Shown here: positions 1 through 4,709 of the stretch, piece after piece
Numbering within the stretch: the first letter of the stretch is position 1
Layout: every line of letters begins with the position of its first letter
Origin: Clostridia bacterium
GTDB taxonomy: Bacteria; Bacillota; Clostridia; Christensenellales; Aristaeellaceae
Assembly (NCBI GenBank): GCA_017458865.1
Contig: JAFSZW010000447.1
Location: 1 to 5,524, forward strand
Direction: 5' to 3'
Length of the DNA stretch: 5,524 nucleotides
Notes under the pieces: generated by a model
The model's database searches: none
What the model saw: the letters and a program-made list of their open reading frames with translations, nothing else
What the model was told of the DNA's origin: nothing
Position numbers and translations under genes: made by a program

Positions 1-1172
1 CACAGTGCTACCTGACCTATACCAATCAGGAAACGCATGACATTCTGCGGCGCAACATTCACAGAGCGCCCATGTACTCGGGACAGATTCACGGCACCGG
101 CGCCAGATACTGCCCGTCCATTGAGGACAAGATCATGCGGTTTGCCGATAAGGACCGGCATCAGCTGTTCCTTGAACCGGAGGGCATGTCCACACCGGAA
201 TGGTACGTCCAGGGGCTTTCCACGTCCATGCCTGAGGATGTCCAGCTTGAAATGCTCCATACCATTCCCGGCCTGCGACACGCCGAAGTGCTGCGCCTGG
301 CCTACGCCATTGAGTATGAATGCATTGATCCGCTGCAGCTTCGTGCGGACCTCAGCTGCCGGAAAATTGCCGGCCTCTATCTTGCCGGACAGGTCAACGG
401 CACCTCCGGCTATGAGGAGGCCGCCGGCCAGGGCATTCTGGCAGGCATCAACGCCGCGCGCTTTATCCGCCATGAGCCATCCATCTATCTCGGACGCGAT
501 CAGGCGTACATCGGCGTTCTGGTGGATGATCTGACCACCAAAGGCACCAACGAGCCCTACAGGATGATGACCAGCCGCTGCGAATACCGTCTGCTCCTGC
601 GTCAGGACAATGCAGATCTCCGCCTGACGGAGATCGGGCATCAGGTTGGCCTCGCCTCAGATGAGCGCCTTGAGCGCATGCGCGAAAAGGCTGCCAGGAC
701 GAAAGAAGTGCGCGAATTTCTCACCAGAACCTGGATTCCCAAGACGCCCGAACTCTGCCGGCAGCTTGAGGCGCTCGGCCAGAGTGAGCCTGCCGGCAGC
801 GTCAATGCGGCAGATCTCCTTCGCCGGCCGCATATTCTCTACACCGATCTGGCGCCCATGGTCAGTGATCTTGAAACGCTCCCGCCGGATGTCCAGGAAC
901 AGGTGGAAATCTCCCTCCGGTATGAGGGCTATATCGAAAAAGAGCAGCACCAGGTAGACAGTTTCCGCAAAGCTGAAAACCGTCTCCTGCCGCCAAATAC
1001 CGACTACATGCAGATCGACGGGCTGCGCATTGAGGCCCGGCAGAAACTCTCTGCCATCCAGCCCCTCTCCATTGGAGAAGCCTCCCGCATTTCCGGCGTC
1101 TCACCGGGTGATATCACGGTCCTCTTGATCTGGCTGACCAGATGGGAAGCACAGCACAAAACGACGCATTAA
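1..1172 (+). CDS. mnmG: tRNA uridine-5-carboxymethylaminomethyl modification enzyme MnmG (GidA), C-terminal part, 5'-truncated by the window
   Basis: MnmG is the FAD-dependent partner of MnmE. Together they install the (carboxymethyl)aminomethyl group at C5 of wobble U34 in certain tRNAs, in the cytoplasm. The first complete codon is at base 3, and 389 residues are visible of a family total of roughly 620-630, so the N-terminal FAD-binding Rossmann segment lies upstream. Both family signatures are present: the YCPSIEDKIMRFADKD segment (about bases 108-155) and the AGQVNGTSGYEEAAGQGILAG segment (about 387-449). The C-terminal helical domain ends in the typical LSIGEASRISGVSPGDITVLL stretch, used in the family for MnmE and tRNA contacts. 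The TAA stop at 1170-1172 leaves a normal-looking C-terminus, and a terminator follows one base later. No other tRNA-modification or ribosome-linked gene follows in this window. Assignment is very secure. Confidence 0.97.
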   Translation, partial: QCYLTYTNQETHDILRRNIHRAPMYSGQIHGTGARYCPSIEDKIMRFADKDRHQLFLEPEGMSTPEWYVQGLSTSMPEDVQLEMLHTIPGLRHAEVLRLAYAIEYECIDPLQLRADLSCRKIAGLYLAGQVNGTSGYEEAAGQGILAGINAARFIRHEPSIYLGRDQAYIGVLVDDLTTKGTNEPYRMMTSRCEYRLLLRQDNADLRLTEIGHQVGLASDERLERMREKAARTKEVREFLTRTWIPKTPELCRQLEALGQSEPAGSVNAADLLRRPHILYTDLAPMVSDLETLPPDVQEQVEISLRYEGYIEKEQHQVDSFRKAENRLLPPNTDYMQIDGLRIEARQKLSAIQPLSIGEASRISGVSPGDITVLLIWLTRWEAQHKTTH

Positions 1173-1173
1173 G

Positions 1174-1202
1174 CGGTGGCCATGCCACCGATTCTGTTTT
1201 TT
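1174..1202 (+). terminator. Intrinsic terminator after mnmG
   Basis: A 7-bp GC-rich stem (CGGTGGC at 1174-1180, GCCACCG at 1184-1190) with a 3-nt loop is followed, after ATTCTG, by a run of six T (1197-1202). It starts one base after the mnmG stop codon. The T-run is directly followed by seven A, so CTGTTTTT/AAAAACAG (1194-1212) forms a second A/T-rich dyad that runs up to the -35 box of the next promoter. Confidence 0.85.
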
Positions 1203-1212
1203 AAAAAAACAG

Positions 1213-1240
1213 TTGACAAATGAAAAAAAGCCGCTATAAT
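1213..1240 (+). promoter_or_regulatory. Consensus vegetative promoter of the GntR-ABC operon
   Basis: The -35 box TTGACA (1213-1218) and the -10 box TATAAT (1235-1240) both match the sigma-A/sigma-70 consensus exactly, with a 16-nt spacer. The spacer is A-rich. The predicted transcription start, about 6-8 bases after the -10, falls near 1246-1248, inside the left arm of the adjacent inverted repeat. A promoter this strong without a repressor would be expressed at high level, so the operator next to it is probably essential. Confidence 0.9.
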
Positions 1241-1274
1241 GTGTCACTGTATTAAGAGTTTAATACAGTGACAC
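1241..1274 (+). promoter_or_regulatory. Perfect 15-bp inverted repeat, probable operator for the YtrA-type repressor
   Basis: GTGTCACTGTATTAA (1241-1255) and TTAATACAGTGACAC (1260-1274) are exact reverse complements around a 4-base centre (GAGT). The dyad begins at the first base after the -10 box and covers the predicted transcription start, a classic position for a repressor that blocks RNA polymerase. It contains ACTGTA-N12-TACAGT, close to the AGTGTA-N13-TACACT form that I recall for Bacillus subtilis YtrA. The gene directly downstream encodes a YtrA-type GntR protein, so autoregulation is the natural inference. In RNA, the part after the start could also form a hairpin upstream of the ribosome binding site. 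Confidence 0.85.
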
Positions 1275-1291
1275 ATTTCAAGGAGGTCAGT

Positions 1292-1690
1292 ATGAAGTGG
1301 CATTTTCAGTCAGATCAGCCGATCTATTTGCAGATTATTGACCAGATGAAGGCCGCCATCATCTGCGGCATCTATCCGCCCGGATCCCGGCTACCCTCTA
1401 TTCGGGATCTTTCCATGGAGGCGGGCGTTAACCCGAACACGCTGCAGCGCGCACTGAACGTGCTTGAAAGCGAGCAGCTTCTCGAAACGCAGCGTACCAC
1501 CGGAAAAACGGTCACAAATGATGCTGCCCGGATTGCGCAGCTTCGTCGGTCATACAGCGATGCCATCCTTGCGACCTGCATATCAAAGCTTGAATCGCTC
1601 GGATTCACCGAGGCGGAAATTGCCGCAAGCTTTGATGCGCACATCCACAGTCATACTGTCATCGGAAAGGAAACAACAAGCCATGAATAA
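1292..1690 (+). CDS. GntR-family transcriptional regulator, YtrA subfamily
   Basis: A small (132 aa) cytoplasmic DNA-binding protein that probably represses its own operon. An N-terminal winged helix-turn-helix spans about residues 8-76: QPIYLQIIDQMKAAIICGIYPPG is the GntR first helix and turn, PSIRDLSMEAGVNPNTLQRALNVLE (35-59) contains the recognition helix, and RTTGKTV marks the wing. The remaining 55 residues are a short helical tail, as in YtrA-type regulators, with no room for a FadR, HutC or MocR ligand domain. ATG 1292 was chosen because AGGAGG (1281-1286) lies 5 bases upstream. An in-frame GTG at 1268 sits inside the operator and has no ribosome binding site. The stop overlaps the next gene by 8 bases, indicating co-transcription and coupled translation. 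The effector is unknown. In characterised members it is often cell-envelope or antibiotic stress, but nothing here shows that. Confidence 0.93.
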   Translation: MKWHFQSDQPIYLQIIDQMKAAIICGIYPPGSRLPSIRDLSMEAGVNPNTLQRALNVLESEQLLETQRTTGKTVTNDAARIAQLRRSYSDAILATCISKLESLGFTEAEIAASFDAHIHSHTVIGKETTSHE

Positions 1691-2378
1691 ACTGGAATGT
1701 CGTAATCTGACAAAGAAATACGGAACCAAGCTTGCACTCGACGGCATTGACCTGACGCTTGATTCCGGGCGAATCGTCGGCCTTCTCGGTCCAAACGGCA
1801 GCGGCAAAACGACACTCATCAAGATCGCCTGCCGCCTCCTCCAGCCCACCAGTGGTGAACTGCTGATCAATGGCAAGAAACCCGGCAAAGCCAGCAAGGC
1901 AAGCATTGCCTACCTGCCGGACCGGGACTTTCTGCCGGACTACATGCGGGTCGGCCAGCTCGTTGGATACTATACCGACTTTTTCAAAGACTTTGACAAG
2001 GCCCGCGCGCATGATCTGCTGAGCTCACTGGGTATAGATGAGCACATGGTCTTCAAACGGCTTTCAAAGGGCAACCGCGAAAAGGTCCAGCTGGTCCTGA
2101 CCATGAGCCGGCAGGCTGAGATCTACATTCTGGATGAGCCGATTGCCGGCGTGGATCCGGCTGCACGCGACTTCATTCTGCGGACAATCATAGGCAACTA
2201 TGAACGGAACGCACTGGTGCTCATCTCAACGCACCTCATCGCGGATGTCGAACCGTTCCTGGATGAGATCATTTTCCTCAAGCAGGGACACATAGTCCGT
2301 TATGGAAACGCCGAGGAAACCCGCATTAATACCGGGAAGAGCATTGACGAACTGTTCAGGGAGGAATTCAAATGCTGA
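1683..2378 (+). CDS. ABC transporter ATP-binding protein
   Basis: A 231-aa nucleotide-binding subunit that should drive the permease encoded next. Visible motifs, numbering from ATG 1683: Walker A GPNGSGKT (36-43), signature LSKGN (127-131, a variant of LSGGQ), Walker B IYILDE (147-152) with catalytic Glu152, D-loop AGVDP (155-159) and switch His184. The Q-loop position reads AYLPDRDFLPD (about 76-86), with Asp80 where Gln is canonical. The general layout matches ATPases of ABC-2-type exporters found with YtrA-type regulators. ATG 1683 overlaps the regulator's last codons. Its ribosome binding site GGAAAGG (1664-1670) is weak and 12 bases away, so translation is probably coupled to the upstream gene. 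The end overlaps the permease start by 7 bases. The transported substrate cannot be inferred. Confidence 0.94.
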   Translation: MNKLECRNLTKKYGTKLALDGIDLTLDSGRIVGLLGPNGSGKTTLIKIACRLLQPTSGELLINGKKPGKASKASIAYLPDRDFLPDYMRVGQLVGYYTDFFKDFDKARAHDLLSSLGIDEHMVFKRLSKGNREKVQLVLTMSRQAEIYILDEPIAGVDPAARDFILRTIIGNYERNALVLISTHLIADVEPFLDEIIFLKQGHIVRYGNAEETRINTGKSIDELFREEFKC

Positions 2379-3115
2379 TTAAACTTCTGAAACACGATCT
2401 CATCTCCATGGGCCGCCTGCTGGCGCCGATTATGCTGGCCATGCTCGCACTGAGCGCCGTTATCGGTTTCAATGTGCGCACCCAGTATAAACTTGAGAAC
2501 GTCGGTACCATCACCGTCATCCTGTTTGCCATCCTGTTTGCACTGATCTTCCTTGCCTTTTTCCTGACCTTCATTCTGACTATCTTCCGGTTCAGACAGA
2601 ACCTGCTTGGCAATCAGGGCTATCTTTCCTTGGCCCTCCCGGTCTCCACCGCCGAACATATTGCCGGCAAGTTCCTCGCTTCCATGATCTGGACCTGCGT
2701 AAACGGCATTGTGGCCGTCATCTCGTTCTGGCTCATCTATACGGTGGGCATTCCGGCCGCAGGGCGTCAGCTGGGCGCCGTCTTTTTCAAGCGCCTCTTC
2801 CCCGATTTTGACCCATATGCCTATCTGACCCTCGAGAATTTCCTTCTCCTGGTGACCTCAATGAGCGAAGGCGTCCTTCACATGTATCTGGCCATCGCAA
2901 TCGGACACCTGTGGCAGAAACACGCCATATTGGGCGCCATTCTGGGCTATGTCCTGCTGTCCATTGCACGCTCTCAGCTTTTTACCCGCCTGCTCCAGCC
3001 AATGTCCCTGCAGATGCCGTTTGCCACCTTCAGCATCATCTCAGCGCTGGTCTTTTCAGCCATTTACGCGGTATGCACGTGGCTGATCCTGGACCGTCAT
3101 CTGAATCTCGAATAA
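2372..3115 (+). CDS. ABC-2-type transporter permease, six predicted membrane helices
   Basis: A 247-aa integral membrane protein and the presumed partner of the upstream ATPase. Hydrophobic segments are visible at about residues 15-34, 45-72, 101-126, 155-179, 182-199 and 217-240, giving a six-helix core with both ends probably cytoplasmic. The basic FRFRQNLLGNQGYLSLALPVSTAEHIAGKF stretch (72-101) between helices 2 and 3 resembles the GYLtltLPvs loop common in clostridial ABC-2 permeases, and it is a likely site of contact with the ATPase. A larger extracytoplasmic loop (about 127-154) follows helix 3. The start is clear: GGGAGG (2359-2364) lies 7 bases before ATG 2372, and the gene overlaps the ATPase stop by 7 bases. 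A strong terminator follows within 8 bases. One permease gene only is present, so a homodimer is likely. Substrate and direction of transport are unknown. Confidence 0.88.
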   Translation: MLIKLLKHDLISMGRLLAPIMLAMLALSAVIGFNVRTQYKLENVGTITVILFAILFALIFLAFFLTFILTIFRFRQNLLGNQGYLSLALPVSTAEHIAGKFLASMIWTCVNGIVAVISFWLIYTVGIPAAGRQLGAVFFKRLFPDFDPYAYLTLENFLLLVTSMSEGVLHMYLAIAIGHLWQKHAILGAILGYVLLSIARSQLFTRLLQPMSLQMPFATFSIISALVFSAIYAVCTWLILDRHLNLE

Positions 3116-3122
3116 AACCTCC

Positions 3123-3148
3123 GGGCCGCAAATCATGCGGCCCTTTTT
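3123..3148 (+). terminator. Intrinsic terminator of the GntR-ABC-permease operon
   Basis: A perfect 8-bp stem, GGGCCGCA (3123-3130) and TGCGGCCC (3136-3143), with a 5-nt loop, is followed immediately by TTTTT (3144-3148). It starts 8 bases after the permease stop and cleanly separates this operon from the dehydrogenase genes. Confidence 0.94.
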
Positions 3149-3253
3149 CATTGTATCAGATGGGTCCGGCAACCGGATTGGCCTAATAACAATGCACGTT
3201 CGCGATTATCCCCGTCATATTGTAGAAAGTACATTCACAAATGAACCTGCAGG

Positions 3254-3277
3254 CCTTGACTAGACTACGACTCAAGG
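3254..3277 (+). promoter_or_regulatory. Imperfect inverted repeat that includes the -35 box; candidate operator
   Basis: CCTTGACT (3254-3261) and ACTCAAGG (3270-3277) pair at seven of eight positions (one C/C mismatch), with an 8-base centre. The left arm includes the -35 box and the right arm ends 3 bases before the -10 box. The placement suits either an activator acting on the long spacer or a simple repressor. The dyad centre is about 5 bases nearer the -35 than in textbook MerR operators, which argues for caution. Confidence 0.5.
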
Positions 3278-3286
3278 GTTTATAAT
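3256..3286 (+). promoter_or_regulatory. Probable promoter of the alcohol dehydrogenase gene, 19-nt spacer
   Basis: TTGACT (3256-3261, one mismatch from the -35 consensus) and TATAAT (3281-3286, perfect -10) are separated by 19 bases, two more than optimal. The predicted start near 3293 gives a leader of about 100 nt before the ATG at 3392. Long spacers of this kind are typical of promoters that need an activator of the MerR type to twist the DNA. That is an inference, because no such regulator is encoded in the window. The rest of 3149-3255 contains no convincing signal or gene. Confidence 0.7.
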
Positions 3287-3364
3287 TAGGCCGGTTTTCT
3301 TGAACTGAGAACCTGTCCGCGCGGAGACGGAAAATAACTGCGGGATCCGTTTTCCTTCATTATG

Positions 3365-3379
3365 CCGGTACCGCACCGG
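3365..3379 (+). promoter_or_regulatory. Small hairpin just upstream of the alcohol dehydrogenase ribosome binding site
   Basis: CCGGT (3365-3369) and ACCGG (3375-3379) can form a 5-bp stem with a 5-nt loop that ends one base before the AGAGG ribosome binding site (3381-3385). The leader also holds the 10-base palindrome TCCGCGCGGA (3316-3325) and a GGAAAA/TTTTCC pair (3329-3334 and 3350-3355). Together they suggest a structured leader, but no known riboswitch class is recognisable. Confidence 0.3.
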
Positions 3380-3391
3380 AAGAGGTCAAAG

Positions 3392-4570
3392 ATGTTCAAT
3401 TTCAATTATTACACACCAACAAAAGTCATCTTCGGCAGGAAAACCGAGGAGAAAGTCGCAGATCTCATAAAGGAATTTGGTGGAACCAAAGTCTTGATCC
3501 ACTATGGCGGCGGCAGTGTCGTCCGCTCAGGACTGCTGCAGCGGGTGACAGATACCCTTGACAAAGCCGGTATCGCCTATGTCACGCTTGGCGGCGCGGT
3601 ACCGAATCCACACCTCAGCCTGGTTTATGAAGGCATTGAGCTGTGCAGGAAGGAAGGCGTTGATTTCCTGCTTGCTGTTGGCGGCGGCAGTGCCATTGAC
3701 TCCGCCAAGGCCATTGGCTACGGCGTCACAAACGAGGGCGATGTGTGGGATTTCTATGACTACAAGCGTCAGGCAAAAGCCTGTCTGCCGCTCGGCGTTA
3801 TCCTGACCATTGCCGCGACTGGCAGCGAAATGAGCGACTCCTCCGTGATCACCAAGGAAGACGGTCTGGTCAAGCGTGGTTACAGCAGCGATTTTGGCAG
3901 AGCAAAGTTTGCCATCATGAATCCGGAGCTCACCATGACCCTGCCGGACTATCAGACCGCATGCGGCTGCACCGACATCATGATGCACACCATGGAACGC
4001 TATTTCACCAACGGTGGAAACATGGAAATCACCGATTCCATGGCAGAAGGACTCCTCCGCACGGTCATGACAAATGCCGAGATTCTCGTAAAGAATCCCA
4101 AAGACTACGATGCCCGCGCCGAGGTCATGTGGGCAGGCAGCCTCTCGCACAACGGTCTGACCGGCTGCGGCAATGACGGCGGCGACTGGATGACGCATAA
4201 GCTTGAACACGAGCTCGGCGGCCTGTACGATGTGGCGCATGGTGCAGGACTTGCTGCCATCTGGGGCAGCTGGGCCAGATATGTTTACAAAGACTGCCTG
4301 CCCCGGTTCAGGCGCTTTGCCATCAACGTCATGGGCGTTGAACCTGCAGGTTCGGACGAGGAGATTGCCCTCAAAGGCATTGAGGCGCTCGAAGCTTTCT
4401 TCCGGAGAATCAACATGCCCATCAACTTAAGAGAGCTTGGCGTCAACGCCACCGACGAGGATCTTGCACTCATGGCTCACAAGTGCGCTGTAGGCGTTAA
4501 TGGCGCCAAGGGCTCCGCAAAACTGCTCAGGGAAGCAGACATGCTGGCCATCTTCAAGGCAAGCAGATAA
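3392..4570 (+). CDS. Iron-containing alcohol dehydrogenase, YqhD/butanol dehydrogenase type
   Basis: A 392-aa cytoplasmic group III (metal-dependent) alcohol dehydrogenase that should reduce aldehydes to alcohols, probably with NADPH. The N-terminal dinucleotide domain shows YGGGSV (38-43, as in the NADPH-using YqhD/BDH enzymes) and the family GGGSAIDSAKAI segment (97-108). The metal ligands expected from YqhD are all present: Asp195 and His199 in CTDIMMH, His269 in WMTHKLEHELGG, and His283 in DVAHGAG. The 14-residue distance between the last two matches YqhD. Length is normal for the family (about 385-395). ATG 3392 is preferred because AGAGG (3381-3385) lies 6 bases upstream and MFNFNYYTPT is the standard family N-terminus. 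An upstream in-frame ATG at 3362 has no ribosome binding site. It has its own promoter and precedes another dehydrogenase. The physiological substrate (butyraldehyde, acetaldehyde, methylglyoxal or others) cannot be told from sequence. Confidence 0.95.
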   Translation: MFNFNYYTPTKVIFGRKTEEKVADLIKEFGGTKVLIHYGGGSVVRSGLLQRVTDTLDKAGIAYVTLGGAVPNPHLSLVYEGIELCRKEGVDFLLAVGGGSAIDSAKAIGYGVTNEGDVWDFYDYKRQAKACLPLGVILTIAATGSEMSDSSVITKEDGLVKRGYSSDFGRAKFAIMNPELTMTLPDYQTACGCTDIMMHTMERYFTNGGNMEITDSMAEGLLRTVMTNAEILVKNPKDYDARAEVMWAGSLSHNGLTGCGNDGGDWMTHKLEHELGGLYDVAHGAGLAAIWGSWARYVYKDCLPRFRRFAINVMGVEPAGSDEEIALKGIEALEAFFRRINMPINLRELGVNATDEDLALMAHKCAVGVNGAKGSAKLLREADMLAIFKASR

Positions 4571-4612
4571 GATCTGGTCGGACAGATTCGACTCCCCTGC
4601 CTGCTGCAACAC

Positions 4613-4645
4613 CCGTTCCGGAGAATCATTGATTCGCCGGAACGG
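4613..4645 (+). repeat. Strong hairpin between the two dehydrogenase genes, no T-tract
   Basis: CCGTTCCGG (4613-4621) and CCGGAACGG (4637-4645) form a perfect 9-bp stem. Inside it, after one A/G mismatch, GAATC (4623-4627) and GATTC (4631-4635) continue the pairing around a 3-nt ATT loop. No run of T follows, so it is not a standard intrinsic terminator. It may be an RNA-stabilising 3' end, an attenuator, a bidirectional or Rho-assisted end, or a protein-binding dyad. The rest of 4571-4696 holds no convincing promoter: the best candidate, TTCATC (4661-4666) with TACAGT (4683-4688), is weak. Confidence 0.6.
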
Positions 4646-4709
4646 CATCTCAGCCTCCGGTTCATCTGCCCGATTGGTTCTTTACAGTATTTCCGGAAGG
4701 AGAAAAATG

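Noticed and set aside
1268..1291. Upstream GTG start extending the GntR regulator by 8 residues
   Set aside because: The GTG lies inside the right arm of the operator dyad, has no ribosome binding site, and the AGGAGG at 1281-1286 is correctly placed for ATG 1292.
1464..1682. N-terminal extension of the ABC ATPase into the regulator gene
   Set aside because: This stretch is an out-of-frame reading of the GntR gene. Similarity to ABC ATPases begins at MNKLECRNLTKKYG (1683).
3165..3177. TCCGG-CAA-CCGGA hairpin as a second terminator
   Set aside because: The stem is only 5 bp and lacks a T-run, and the stronger terminator at 3123-3148 already explains transcript ending.
3220..3240. Rex-like redox operator upstream of the alcohol dehydrogenase promoter
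   Set aside because: The right half TTCACAA fits the Rex consensus, but the left half reads TTGTAGA and the gap is 7 bases instead of 4. Rex control would make biological sense, but the site is too poor to call.
3180..3292. GGCCTAAT/ATTAGGCC inverted repeat (3180-3187 and 3285-3292) as ends of a small mobile element
   Set aside because: An 8-base match about 100 bases apart is near chance expectation for a gap this size. There are no target-site duplications, and the right arm overlaps the promoter -10 region.
3362..3391. Upstream ATG start extending the alcohol dehydrogenase by 10 residues
   Set aside because: No ribosome binding site precedes it. The added residues are not family-like, whereas ATG 3392 has AGAGG 6 bases upstream and a typical N-terminus.
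3527..4240. 237-codon open frame on the minus strand
   Set aside because: It is antisense to the well-supported alcohol dehydrogenase and its translation shows no recognisable domain. Such shadow frames are common in GC-rich genes.
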